Of a stretch of DNA of 64,000 nt, positions 1 to 8,189 are shown piece after piece. Source of the DNA: Desulfoscipio geothermicus (GTDB taxonomy: Bacteria; Bacillota; Desulfotomaculia; Desulfotomaculales; Desulfallaceae); assembly GCA_016841205.1 (NCBI GenBank), contig JAENZP010000005.1, forward strand, positions 1 through 64,000, read 5' to 3'. The translations under genes were made by a program, and so were the position numbers. The notes beneath the pieces were generated by a model. It was given only the letters and a program-made list of their open reading frames with translations, ran no database searches and was not told the DNA's origin. Numbering within the stretch: position 1 is the first letter of the stretch; each line of letters begins with the position of its first letter.

Positions 1-72
1 AAACGACTGTCCGGATAATTCCGGTTTAGGTGTCCGGATGTGGCCGAAATATACAGTGCTGTTTTACAAAGC

Positions 73-277
73 TATCCAAACTATAAGAACTGATTGAAAT
101 CCCGCTAGCCCTTAGTAGAAAAGAGCTAGCGGGATTTAGATTTTATGGCGGTTCGCACGGTAAATACATTTATCCAAAGTCGACGCTCCAGGAGATGGAT
201 GAGCTGTTTCACCGGGAGCTTGGCGAGCATTTTCCTGGCGCAAAAGTAGAGTATTTGGTGTAATCAATAGTAGCATG
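73..277 (+). repeat. Dispersed structured repeat, copy A
   Basis: This stretch is clearly related to 8995-9200 (copy B), 48676-48811 (copy D) and, at its 3' end only, to 35350-35393 (copy C). It starts with a conserved TATCCAAACT flank and contains a 12-bp perfect stem (98-109 with 125-136, AATCCCGCTAGC). A 3' half follows that is open as ...TLQEMDELFHRELGEH... and ends with GTA TTT GGT G then TAA in one frame. The stem arms differ from copy B but still pair, so the hairpin is conserved as a structure. The coding-looking tail is frame-broken in copy B, so it may be a relic. I do not recognise the family. Confidence 0.75.
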
Positions 278-345
278 CACAAATAATAACATATAGTGAA
301 AACGTACCCTTAAAAACCCATATAAATACTTTTTTGTAAACAACT

Positions 346-379
346 ATTATGTTCCATTATATGGATAATGGAACATAAT
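346..379. terminator. Perfect 15-bp hairpin
   Basis: ATTATGTTCCATTAT (346-360) and its exact reverse complement (365-379) enclose a four-base loop. It lies downstream of the minus-strand gene at 530-736 and could act as a bidirectional terminator or be the end of a small mobile element. The flanks are AT-rich rather than a clear T-run. Confidence 0.45.
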
Positions 380-529
380 TATAAAAAATTCTAAACCATC
401 ATTAGCGATAGTAAAACGCTGCAACCATGGCGTGGATTTCAGCAAGGATGATGTTGCAAGTGCCTGCGAAATCAAAAAAGTACGGCAACATGGCCCGTCT
501 TTATGAGATAACTCAGGTTAAACTATCAT

Positions 530-736
530 CTATTTTGGGTAAAATTTTTCAATCCTTTGAAGTTGTGTCTCGTGCAGCTCAATTAATCGGTCCAACCTCT
601 TAATAATCTCGTCTTCACGCTGTGCGTTCATTTGAGCCCACTCTTTATATTTTATGAATAATAAATATACATTTAAGCATAAAATGAGGAGAAAAATTAA
701 TAAATTAATACTTTGTGCAATTAATGTACTATTCAA
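530..736 (-). CDS. Small single-span membrane protein with C-terminal coiled coil
   Basis: A 68-residue protein. Residues about 8-28 form one strongly hydrophobic segment (SINLLIFLLILCLNVYLLFI), followed by a charged, heptad-like helix (about 35-62, ...REDEIIKRLDRLIEL...) that should be cytoplasmic. The start is TTG at 734-736, with AGAAGGTG about nine bases upstream; an ATG just before it opens only a three-codon frame. It resembles small holin-like or BhlA/UviB-like proteins in layout, but there is no specific motif and I do not assign a function. It stands alone, with no partner gene on its strand within 150 bp. Confidence 0.6.
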   Translation of the reverse strand: MNSTLIAQSINLLIFLLILCLNVYLLFIKYKEWAQMNAQREDEIIKRLDRLIELHETQLQRIEKFYPK

Positions 737-909
737 TCCATTTTACACCTTCTTATTTTTATTTTCTTAACAATCGGGTGTCATCATATGGATAATTAGA
801 AGCTGAACAGCATATCGAACGTTATACACAATTGGCCTTCAAGGAATGCAACCTCCTTACAATTAGAATAGCTAAAGAAAGTATATTGGCCATTGCAGTT
901 TTCAAAAAT

Positions 910-1761
910 CTAATAACCTGTATCTTTCTTACCTAAAACCACTGCTATAATGTCAGATGTAATATCGTAAGGCGTGCCTCTCACATCCGAATACACTTCC
1001 AAGATTTCCATGCCATTTTCTTCAAATTCATTACTTAATTCGTTAATTGTAAAATACTTAAGCCAATTAAGAATTTCTATATTCCGATCATTTTCAAAAA
1101 TCGTATATTTTTCAAGAGAGACACGGTTTATATCATATTTAAAAGTCGATTTAAATACATAATGCCGTTGAGCTGACCAAAAACCATCCTTTACAATTAA
1201 TTCAAAGGCCGTACCTTCCTCAATATTTTCATACATACGATTCGAACAGACATCCATAAAAATATGTCCGTTATATTTCATGCTGTTCTTCATAATTTTT
1301 AAAAGCGTTTTTCTCTGGTCATCACTTAGAACACAATAATCACAATAAATCATGGTAACAAGGTCAAAAGTTTCTTTTGCTTGATAGTCAAGATAATTTA
1401 GATTAAGGTATTCAATATCCAGTCCATGCCTTGCTGATTCCGTTCTGGCATAATCGATAGAATTAATGGAAAAATCCAGACCTCGAACTTTGCAACCCAA
1501 CTGTGCTAAACGTGTAGTATAAAGCCCAGGCCCACACCCAAAATCAATAACGGATTTTCCTTCCCCCATGTTAAATCTGTTATGAATAAAATTGACTGAT
1601 GCATCTATAAAATCAAATTTTCTAGATGCAAGATCCACTGAAGGATTCAGATGGTTCTTTAGCATTTGTTTGGATATATAAGGATCATTCCAGAGCGCCT
1701 CTGCAGTATAGCAGGAATAGAGATCCGGTTTTTCTGTTATTTTATTTAATTGTTCAAACAT
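910..1761 (-). CDS. Class I SAM-dependent methyltransferase
   Basis: A 283-residue soluble protein with a Rossmann-fold methyltransferase core. Motif I is VIDFGCGPG at residues 71-79, the acidic end of strand 2 is at GLDFS (about 95), and a post-I segment MIYCDYCVLS lies near 135-145. The family (Methyltransf_25/11) moves a methyl group from S-adenosylmethionine to small molecules, quinones or other acceptors; the substrate cannot be read from sequence. The ribosome binding site before the ATG is weak (GAAGG). A 26-codon frame with a much better site (1787-1867) lies directly upstream and could couple translation. No pathway neighbours. Confidence 0.85.
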   Translation of the reverse strand: MFEQLNKITEKPDLYSCYTAEALWNDPYISKQMLKNHLNPSVDLASRKFDFIDASVNFIHNRFNMGEGKSVIDFGCGPGLYTTRLAQLGCKVRGLDFSINSIDYARTESARHGLDIEYLNLNYLDYQAKETFDLVTMIYCDYCVLSDDQRKTLLKIMKNSMKYNGHIFMDVCSNRMYENIEEGTAFELIVKDGFWSAQRHYVFKSTFKYDINRVSLEKYTIFENDRNIEILNWLKYFTINELSNEFEENGMEILEVYSDVRGTPYDITSDIIAVVLGKKDTGY

Positions 1762-1786
1762 TATCTTCTCAAACCTTCTTTAAGAA

Positions 1787-1867
1787 TTATTTAAGTACCA
1801 AGCTGTTCCCAAGCCATCCGATAAACAACGGCATGGCACTGTCAGTAAAAGGTTTATGAATATTCAT
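1787..1867 (-). CDS. 26-codon upstream ORF (leader peptide or gene relic)
   Basis: ATG at 1865-1867 follows a strong GGGAGGAAAC ribosome binding site. The frame reads MNIHKPFTDSAMPLFIG... and stops at 1787, 25 bases before the methyltransferase start. The peptide reads like the N-terminus of a real protein that has been cut short. It may be a leader peptide for the methyltransferase or the only surviving part of a deleted gene. I cannot assign a family. Confidence 0.35.
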   Translation of the reverse strand: MNIHKPFTDSAMPLFIGWLGNSLVLK

Positions 1868-2238
1868 GTTTCCTCCCTGCTTAATTTTATTATCGAATAA
1901 AATTAATAAAAGCTTCTTTTAGTTTCCCATTATTAGCCTAATTAGAACCACTTAGACTTATTATTAGCAGTATTTATGATTAAAAAAAGTAACGTACATA
2001 ATGGTATGCAAGGTTGCCGGTGTAAATTTTCATTATTTCGCTTCACGGTTGAATTACGACAATAATAGGACATTATCCTTTGTAGAGTTTATACCATTAA
2101 ATTATTTCGTTGCTAATAATAAAAATTATCTATTGAATAATGATTTAGTGGATTGGGATTCTTGGATCTATTTAACTTGTTTTGATGCCATTAGTCTCTT
2201 ATTAAATAAATTAGCTTATTATAAAAAATAAAAAATAA
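1868..2238. other. AT-rich intergenic region
   Basis: It holds the upstream region of the methyltransferase transcript. A 76-codon plus-strand frame (2001-2231) has no ribosome binding site and is not supported as a gene. Nothing else was recognised. Confidence 0.5.
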
Positions 2239-2275
2239 TATAAGCCCCACTTCAATTCATTAAGTAAGGCTTATA
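2239..2275 (-). terminator. Terminator of the cytochrome b operon
   Basis: TATAAGCC (2239-2246) pairs with GGCTTATA (2268-2275). On the minus strand this is followed by a T-rich run (TTATTTTTTATTTTTT), a good intrinsic terminator downstream of the gene ending at 2295. Confidence 0.7.
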
Positions 2276-2294
2276 AGCTACTTTTTTATATTTT

Positions 2295-3008
2295 TCAAAT
2301 CTTTATTTTACTTTTTTTAGAATCAATACCCCAACGAGGGTGATGATAATCTACCCACTCCTTTGTAACTTTACCACTTACTAGCACTCTCCAAGTTCCT
2401 GGGTTAGCAACTAAAGATAAATACACATGACCCATAACAAGCACAATAACAAATACAGCAGATATCCCATGAACAGCGAGTACTGATTCATTTACGCTAA
2501 CCTGGGAGATTTTACTTTTCATTAGAATGCTGCCCGTTATGGAAAGTATGCCAGTAAATACCATAGTTAGCCAAAAAAATATCTTTTGCCCTGCATTGAA
2601 TTTACCTGCGGGGTGAGAACCATGTTCTTTTGATAAGTATCCCCCCAGGTACCTTAACCAGTCCCTATCATATTCTGTAAATGTATATTGCTTATACCAT
2701 AATATTAAAATTGTTAAGGACATTGCTAAAAATAAAATGCCATTTATACTGTGAAGCATCCCAATATTTTTGCCACCTTCCCTAAAAATAAGGTAGGTCC
2801 CGGAAGCAGAGACAATGATAAAGGATAACATTCTTATCCAATGCAACACTCTTTCTGCTAAGGAAAAACGCTGTATAACTTGATTATTTGCTCTTAAAGG
2901 TACTTTAGAAGCACCAATAACAATATAATGCAATGTTGTAATTATAATAGTAACTGCTACTGCCAACGTAATAATCATATACGCAAAATTAGAATATACG
3001 TAAACCAT
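2295..3008 (-). CDS. Cytochrome b subunit, formate dehydrogenase gamma (FdnI)-like
   Basis: A 237-residue integral membrane protein with about four to five spans. Histidines at 56 (VLHWIRM), 86 (MLHSING), 180 and 194 (VHGISAV...MGHVYLS) match the haem-b ligand pattern of the FdnI/PhsC/HydC family, including the 14-residue spacing of the last pair. SHPAGKFNAGQK (about 131-142) is the family's cytoplasmic loop motif. Such subunits pass electrons between a periplasmic or cytoplasmic oxidoreductase and quinone. No catalytic or iron-sulfur subunit is encoded nearby, so its partner must lie elsewhere or be unusual. It is last in the MarR/DUF2269/DUF169 gene set; an AGAGGTTAG ribosome binding site precedes the ATG. 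Confidence 0.85.
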   Translation of the reverse strand: MVYVYSNFAYMIITLAVAVTIIITTLHYIVIGASKVPLRANNQVIQRFSLAERVLHWIRMLSFIIVSASGTYLIFREGGKNIGMLHSINGILFLAMSLTILILWYKQYTFTEYDRDWLRYLGGYLSKEHGSHPAGKFNAGQKIFFWLTMVFTGILSITGSILMKSKISQVSVNESVLAVHGISAVFVIVLVMGHVYLSLVANPGTWRVLVSGKVTKEWVDYHHPRWGIDSKKSKIKI

Positions 3009-3038
3009 AATACTAACCTCTTGAAAATAATCATATTC

Positions 3039-3275
3039 TTAAAATAAATCCACCAGGTTTTTAAGCCAAAAAAAATTTTGTCCTAGTGTTTTAGGGCCAC
3101 CCATTTTAACAAACAGAATTTTAACGATTTGCTCCTTCGAGGGATTTATAATATGCTGCTCTCTTATTATTTCATTAATATTTGAACGCAATATTTGGCA
3201 CACTACTTTTTTTGTTTCAGAACAATCTATTTGTGATAAGACAATGCTAATATATTCTTCTACATTGCTGCACAT
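3039..3275 (-). CDS. Conserved small protein of unknown function
   Basis: 78 residues from ATG at 3275, preceded by AAGGTG five bases away; the reading frame also opens at a GTG two codons earlier. The protein is soluble and mixed alpha-helical, with cysteines at the N-terminus (MCSN) and in DCSETKKVVCQIL. No known domain is evident. It lies 30 bp upstream of the cytochrome b gene and 98 bp downstream of the DUF169 gene, all on the same strand, so it is probably co-transcribed. Confidence 0.55.
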   Translation of the reverse strand: MCSNVEEYISIVLSQIDCSETKKVVCQILRSNINEIIREQHIINPSKEQIVKILFVKMGGPKTLGQNFFWLKNLVDLF

Positions 3276-3373
3276 AACCACACCTTAAACTTATTTATTG
3301 GTTAAATACCTTATTTGCGTTCAGCTTTTTGGCAGCATAACAATTTTAGTAATATGATGGAATGAAATTTAAT

Positions 3374-4132
3374 TTACTGACGTTCCTGCAATTTGTGCCA
3401 GACATGCATTTCTAAGAAACTACCTTCTACGTTTCCTTCCATTTCCTGAAACATTTTATATGGTACAGTAAAGGTCAAAGTTTCCCTGTCTACAGCCTTG
3501 CGTTGAGAAATATCAAAAAAGCCAATTACCCCCCTGGGATTATCTTTTTCTGCTTCTGCATATCCAAATATTATTGATTGGCACGCGGCACCAAAAGGAG
3601 CAGTGACGCTTTGATTTGTCCCCCGGTTATAATCAGCCATTACCACTAATGCAGATAACTGGTCTGCGTTTGCAAAAAATATAATTAACTTTGGTTCGTC
3701 CTGTTCCGTTACCTGCCCCCAAGGTTTAAATACAACATATTCTGTTGGAACGTCAGTGAACGGCAATGAATTTACCCACTTTCTGGCTAGTTCAGGATTC
3801 TTATAAAATCTTTCACCCTCTGCCATTTCAGAACCAGCCCGGCCCATTTGAGCAGCCATTTCTTTATTCCCGGTGGACAGAAGACAATCAATAGGAAATC
3901 TCCCGTACCTATCTCCGAATCCCAAGCCTGTTCCGCCTCCCGGACAACCAAACGCCTTCCGGTTAAAGTAGGCTATGCGGTTTGTTTTGCTTGCACCCAC
4001 TAACATTGCAGCCACACACCCGCCCATAGTACCTTCTTTTAAGTGGAGTCCTTCAGCCGGTTTGTCGTTAGTCAGAATGACCGCTACTGGTTGCATCTTT
4101 AATTTTAAAGCTTTAATTAATTTGCTATTCAC
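3374..4132 (-). CDS. DUF169 family protein
   Basis: A 252-residue soluble protein. N-terminal SKLIKALKLKMQPVAVIL is the family's opening, followed by a Cys-containing segment (GTMGGCVAAML, about 35-45) and FGCPGGGTGLGFG (about 61-73). The family is found in anaerobes and archaea and has no established reaction; the conserved cysteines suggest metal or cofactor binding, which is inference. The start is GTG at 4132 with GGAGGTGC upstream. It sits between a DUF2269-like membrane protein and the cytochrome b, suggesting a membrane-linked redox function. Confidence 0.85.
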   Translation of the reverse strand: MNSKLIKALKLKMQPVAVILTNDKPAEGLHLKEGTMGGCVAAMLVGASKTNRIAYFNRKAFGCPGGGTGLGFGDRYGRFPIDCLLSTGNKEMAAQMGRAGSEMAEGERFYKNPELARKWVNSLPFTDVPTEYVVFKPWGQVTEQDEPKLIIFFANADQLSALVVMADYNRGTNQSVTAPFGAACQSIIFGYAEAEKDNPRGVIGFFDISQRKAVDRETLTFTVPYKMFQEMEGNVEGSFLEMHVWHKLQERQ

Positions 4133-4179
4133 TTAAAGCACCTCCGTATTTTTATAAGATAACATGTAAAGATGAAAGA

Positions 4180-4689
4180 CTAAGAGCTTTCCTTTTTTTT
4201 CACCCCCCAGGGTTTAAATACAGAGATAAAAATAACTACAATGAGTAGAAATGCCTGAGCACTACCAAAATAATTGCTCATATCTCTGAAATACAAATAA
4301 TTTTGATTTTGAAGGGACATAGCTCGCTCCATATCTGTAATAGCAGTTGCACCGTTTGTCCATTTACCCAGATAAAAGGTTCCGAATAAAATTTGTGCAA
4401 TTGTTAAAATCCACTTAACTATAATCCATTTAAACTTAAAAAATCCCCAGTTGGTTAACCAGCAAATCAATAACCCCGTAATAAGAGAACCTAATGCAGC
4501 CGGAATGATGATAAAGTCGTCAATAAGCTTTATGGAAGCGTTGAAAGCATATAGCTCATCTCCGTTAGGTGTATGACTCTTCACAAATCCGAGAAGAACA
4601 ATGGAAAGTGCGGTGCCAATCCAGGCACAACAGAAAAAGATATGAAATCCTTTTAACCACGCCCTACCTTTTAAGCCTAGCTTTTTCAC
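4180..4689 (-). CDS. DUF2269-like integral membrane protein
   Basis: 169 residues with about four membrane spans (approx. 13-34, 54-78, 88-108, 140-160). FHIFFCCAWIGTALS near residue 16 resembles the HxxxxxxWxG pattern of predicted haem-binding DUF2269 membrane proteins. Start is GTG at 4689 with GGAGGTG about nine bases upstream; a nearby ATG is out of frame. A MarR-type operator (4815-4830) lies upstream, between this gene and marR. Function unknown; possibly a small cytochrome-like partner of the cytochrome b at 2295-3008. Confidence 0.75.
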   Translation of the reverse strand: MKKLGLKGRAWLKGFHIFFCCAWIGTALSIVLLGFVKSHTPNGDELYAFNASIKLIDDFIIIPAALGSLITGLLICWLTNWGFFKFKWIIVKWILTIAQILFGTFYLGKWTNGATAITDMERAMSLQNQNYLYFRDMSNYFGSAQAFLLIVVIFISVFKPWGVKKKESS

Positions 4690-4814
4690 TGATCATACGA
4701 CACCTCCTAAAATGTCCTGATTTGGTAATGAGAGTAATGCCGAATATATTGTAGGAGTTCTTACCATAACAGCCATTGAAAAAATAAAATAAGGTAATTC
4801 TTAACTACAATTTT

Positions 4815-4830
4815 AATTGTCTTAGCAATT
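4815..4830 (-). promoter_or_regulatory. Second MarR-type operator, upstream of the DUF2269 gene
   Basis: ATTGTCTTAGCAAT shares the ATTG-N6-CAAT pattern with the operator at 5303-5316 in the marR promoter. It lies in the 158-bp gap between marR and the next gene. A weak promoter-like TTGCTA/AATTAAAAT pair overlaps it. Confidence 0.5.
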
Positions 4831-4847
4831 ATCATAGCAAAAAATAA

Positions 4848-5279
4848 TTAAGCTTCTTCTAAGTTTTTATAAATCTGGTTAAGAACATCTTTAGCCACAT
4901 CAATTTTATCTTTATCAATTCCCTTTGTTGCCCTATCTAAAGCTTCAAATGCTAAGGGTATCAGGGTGCTTTTGGATTCTTGACCTTTTATTGTTAGGAA
5001 AATTGAGAAGGATCTATGGTCCTCTGAATTAACTTGCCTTGAAACAAATCCCTTATTTTCTAATTTAGAAATTATTCTTACTGTTGTGGGTTGATCCTTG
5101 AAAGTCAGTTCAGCTAACTCTTTAGGGGAAATACCATCCCGTTCCCATAAACGATTCAAGACTGCCCATTGCTCGGGGGTAATATCATAATCTTTAAATT
5201 TGTGCAGTAAATTATTCTTCATCCTTGTATTAGTCCGATTAAGAATGAAACCAAGACTGTTATCCAGGTTAATTTTCAT
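4848..5279 (-). CDS. MarR family transcriptional regulator
   Basis: 143 residues, the usual length. The N-terminal helix (LGFILNRTNTRMKN) is followed by a winged helix-turn-helix at about 33-100: ITPEQWAVLNRLWERDG, the recognition part FKDQPTTVRIISKLENKG, then the wing RQVNSEDHRSFSIFLT. Helix 5-6 closes the dimer. Such proteins repress their own operon and release DNA on binding phenolic or oxidising ligands. The ATG at 5279 follows a GAGG site. A sigma-A promoter and a perfect inverted repeat directly upstream, plus a matching site before the next gene, point to autoregulation and control of the downstream redox/membrane genes. Confidence 0.92.
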   Translation of the reverse strand: MKINLDNSLGFILNRTNTRMKNNLLHKFKDYDITPEQWAVLNRLWERDGISPKELAELTFKDQPTTVRIISKLENKGFVSRQVNSEDHRSFSIFLTIKGQESKSTLIPLAFEALDRATKGIDKDKIDVAKDVLNQIYKNLEEA

Positions 5280-5302
5280 TTTTTGATTTTCCTCGTCATT
5301 TT

Positions 5303-5343
5303 ATTGTCAAGACAATTATATTATTAAAATAATATTATTTCAA
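5303..5343 (-). promoter_or_regulatory. marR promoter with overlapping operator
   Basis: On the minus strand, -35 TTGAAA (5338-5343) and a consensus -10 TATAAT (5315-5320) are separated by exactly 17 bases. The perfect inverted repeat ATTGTC-AA-GACAAT (5303-5316) overlaps the -10 and the start region, a repressor position. Confidence 0.75.
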
Positions 5344-5530
5344 CCTAATTTTAAGTAGATAAATTATTACATTATTAGCCTTTTATGATTACCTCCACAA
5401 TGCAAAAAAAAATCAACGTGAATAATAACTTACGAACGTTGCCTGTTAGAATCTATCGAAATATTACCTCTATGATTTTATGCCACTTAATTTAGCTACT
5501 GCGACACAAGAAAATACTGTTCACATATTT

Positions 5531-5557
5531 AAAAGCCCGATGGTTTCGGGCTTTTTA
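5531..5557. terminator. Intrinsic terminator-like hairpin
   Basis: AAAAGCCCGATGG and TTTCGGGCTTTTT form a GC-rich stem ending in a T-run on the plus strand. No plus-strand gene ends just before it, so it may be left from a lost gene. The rest of 5344-5690 shows no gene. Confidence 0.55.
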
Positions 5558-5693
5558 TAAGTAGCTACATTATATAAGTTTCCTTCATACCAACTTCCAA
5601 TTATAGACCCCCATGTGGCACCCTGTGCCACACCATCAAATGAAAAATTTGGTTATACTTTTACCACGGCATAAGGTCGGAATGTCTTGGTGC

Positions 5694-5933
5694 TCCCAAT
5701 ACTCTAGAATAGCTGCTAGACGCGGAAAAAATCGTGCTACGGTAGCTGTAGCTCATAGTATTCTTACAACAGTGTACTACATGCTCAAAAACAACTTACC
5801 ATACAAAGAAATGGGACCAGACTTTTTTGAACTACGTCGGAAAAACGAGATTGTTAAAAAATCTGTTAAGCGACTTGGAACACTTGGGTTTAACGTTACT
5901 ATTGAACAGAGCATTGAAGCCAGTACAGCATAG
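5694..5933 (+). pseudogene. IS110-family transposase, C-terminal fragment
   Basis: The frame from about 5694 (QYSRIAARRGKNRATVAVAH...) matches the C-terminal part of IS110/IS116/IS902 transposases, including the HSILTTVYYMLKN helix and a KKSVKRLGTLGFNVTIE ending. The full enzyme is about 400 residues; here only about 80 remain, and the sequence upstream (5613-5690) is unrelated. The DEDD catalytic domain is gone, so the element is dead. It marks an old insertion between the MarR operon and the symporter. Confidence 0.75.
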
Positions 5934-6410
5934 TCTACAAAATTAAGTTTTCTGTTATCATATTAGATTAATTTATGGCACTTGTACAGTACTCTCAGAG
6001 TACCTAAAACAAGGGGTCTAAGAGGTTTTTTGCGTCTTTTAAAGAAAATCCTGTAGTTGTGGTATTATCCGCAAATATTTTTCAGGATAGACATTAACTG
6101 TACCTAAACTTAACAATTCGATATAACCTGGACTCCCTCAATATATATACCTTTTGGATAGTTATTAAAAAATATCTTTCTCGAAAAAAAGAAAAATAGC
6201 CAGCAGTTAACGACATGATCCTAGCCACGTTATGGCGTTCCATCAAGACATTCCTTTTGGCGGCTTGCTTTCTTTATTTATTAGCTTACTCAAATTTAAG
6301 TTAAGCATTTTTAAGCCACCCCCTGTAAAGGCATTGCTTCCCTGGATTGTAAATACTCTAATAGGCAAGTTGAAAGAAACCTGATTCATGCAATGTTAGA
6401 ACCCAATCCT
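5934..6410. other. Intergenic region downstream of the IS110 relic
   Basis: It holds the likely 3' remains of the IS110 element. A 50-codon plus-strand frame at about 6231-6390 has no ribosome binding site. Nothing else was recognised. Confidence 0.4.
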
Positions 6411-7826
6411 CTACTTCATATCCTGCTGAAACTCATTAACAGGCTTTCGTTTCAAAACCATACTTAACAATAAGAGCGTTAAAAAACTCGCTAATAGTCC
6501 CATATAAAGCGGATCAATCCCTTTCGGGTAAAGAAAGTGCCAGATCAAGTCAACTAACGGGCCTACCAAAGCAGCCATAATTCCAGCCACCGGCTTAACA
6601 AATCGAGGGAAGAACGCAGCCCCAAGCAATGGGAAAAATACCGTGCAACCACGCAATCCCATTGATAAAAAGCTCCAGCTCAATATCATTGATTTGAGAC
6701 TGCTGACAACAAATAAAACACCTAAAGCACTTACAACAAAGATTAATATGCGCTGTACCTTTAGAATTCTTAGGTCATCAGCATCGCAGCAAATAAACCG
6801 CTTGTAGATATCCTTGGTAAGCATAGTTGATACACCAAAAGTCAAACCTGCCCACGTGCCAATAACTGCCACCAGCAAAGTGGCCAAAACTACCCCTGCC
6901 AGTAACGGCGGCAGAAAATTCATAACAAAAATGGGCAGCACCTGATCAGACGGGGTGTTGGGGAAATTCGCCCTCATAAACAGACCAATTAGGATGCCGC
7001 CTATGCCCACCGGGGGAATCATAAACGCAGAAACTAATGCCGCCGTACGAGCTGAGGCCAGGTTCTTAGCAGAAAATATCGCCTGGATATATGTCTGGGT
7101 AGAAAGCACTCCTACCAGAAGTGAAAACCCAGCGGCAAAATCAACGTTAAAACCGCGCCCGAACAAAGAAAACCAGGGAAACGGCGGGAAATTAGCCGTC
7201 AACCCCGACCAGCCGCCTACCATTTCATAAGCCATTACCCCACAGAAAATAGTTGTCAGGTAAAGAAGGATCAGTTTTGCCACTCCAACCAGGCCAGTGC
7301 CCCAAACACCACCGGAAAAAACATAAGCCAATACCAGAAAGACACTTATTACTGCAGCCAAAACCGGGCTCATATGAAACATGGAAGTTAGCAGCGCTAC
7401 CGCCGAAAGTCCCTGCGCGATTATGTTTAAAAATATACCGACAGAAGAGAAAACACTTGAGATCGGGCCAATACCATCTCCATATACTTTCACCAGGTAC
7501 TGGGGCATAGTTTCAAGATTACTTTCATATAGCTGCCGGGCCAGACCCAGTCCCAGCACGGCGCATGCAATACCCGCACCCAGCGTAAACCACCATGCAC
7601 AAAGACCAAAATTAAAAGCTAGTTGTGCCGTACCAACCGTGGAGGCGCCCCCCACTAGGGTGCCCATGATGGTACCCGCCACCACTGTCGCTCCGGCCTG
7701 ACGACCTCCCACTGAAAAATCCTTGGCAGATTTGACCTTACTCCCCGCATAAACCCCAATCAGCGTGATAGCTATAAGCGTTATTATTATCCCAACAATG
7801 TGGCTAGTTGTTAATGTATATTCCAA
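6411..7826 (-). CDS. Sodium:solute symporter (SSS family)
   Basis: 471 residues, about 12-13 membrane helices, matching the SSF family (TC 2.A.21), which imports organic solutes with Na+. The N-terminal region carries the family motif SAKDFSVGGRQAGATVVAGT (33-52), and later segments include GGVWGTGLVGVAKLILLY. The substrate (amino acid, carboxylate or other) is not deducible. The start is TTG at 7826, with GGTGA eight bases upstream. That site lies inside the stop region of an IS3 OrfA relic whose frame ends three bases before the symporter, so the native upstream region was replaced by an insertion. No substrate enzyme is adjacent. Confidence 0.88.
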   Translation of the reverse strand: MEYTLTTSHIVGIIITLIAITLIGVYAGSKVKSAKDFSVGGRQAGATVVAGTIMGTLVGGASTVGTAQLAFNFGLCAWWFTLGAGIACAVLGLGLARQLYESNLETMPQYLVKVYGDGIGPISSVFSSVGIFLNIIAQGLSAVALLTSMFHMSPVLAAVISVFLVLAYVFSGGVWGTGLVGVAKLILLYLTTIFCGVMAYEMVGGWSGLTANFPPFPWFSLFGRGFNVDFAAGFSLLVGVLSTQTYIQAIFSAKNLASARTAALVSAFMIPPVGIGGILIGLFMRANFPNTPSDQVLPIFVMNFLPPLLAGVVLATLLVAVIGTWAGLTFGVSTMLTKDIYKRFICCDADDLRILKVQRILIFVVSALGVLFVVSSLKSMILSWSFLSMGLRGCTVFFPLLGAAFFPRFVKPVAGIMAALVGPLVDLIWHFLYPKGIDPLYMGLLASFLTLLLLSMVLKRKPVNEFQQDMK

Positions 7827-7828
7827 TT

Positions 7829-8029
7829 TTATTCACCAATTTTCTTTGCCGGCTCAATTCCTCGCTGGCAGGCATTTTTGTTGAGCTTCGCAGAGCTGCG
7901 GCAAAAACGCCTCATAATTGTCTTTTCTATGGTATTAACAACACTGTTTGTTGACCGGCCTCTTTCGATCACCATTTTGGCAGCGCTAAGTTTGAAATCT
8001 TTATCATACCTTTTCCCAGTTGTTGTCAT
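7829..8029 (-). pseudogene. IS3-family transposase OrfA fragment
   Basis: From ATG at 8029 (preceded by AGGAGGTG) the frame begins MTTTGKRYDKDFKLSAAKMV, the typical helix-turn-helix start of IS3-family OrfA. After about 30 residues the similarity ends and the remaining ~35 residues, up to the stop at 7829, look unrelated. There is no OrfB. The fragment abuts the symporter gene and supplies its ribosome binding region. Confidence 0.75.
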
Positions 8030-8189
8030 AATGGACACCTCCTGCTAAGTTCATTTTACCTCAGTTCTATGTATACATCAAACCGGGTACGGGACACCCA
8101 ACATAGCTCTGAGTTCATTCAATGTAACCTCCATTTCGCCGCTACCGCTGGCGACACAAATAGTAATAAAAAAATGGTACACGGGTTTC

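Larger units (their letters stand above)
1..529. other. Intergenic stretch with gene relics
   Basis: Apart from repeat copy A and the 346-379 hairpin there is no intact gene. The left edge carries a direct repeat of TGTCCGGAT at 9-17 and 32-40, as seen near some insertion-sequence ends. Around 408-510 a short plus-strand reading frame (with ...DFSKDDVASACEIKK...) looks like the 3' end of a lost gene. Neither can be assigned to a family from what is visible. Confidence 0.35.

Noticed and set aside
2001-2231. 76-codon plus-strand frame in the AT-rich gap
   Set aside because: No ribosome binding site, no recognisable domain, and the gap is the upstream region of a divergent minus-strand gene.
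6231-6390. 50-codon plus-strand frame with hydrophobic middle
   Set aside because: Begins with ATG but has no Shine-Dalgarno sequence; lies in the IS110 relic's 3' region.
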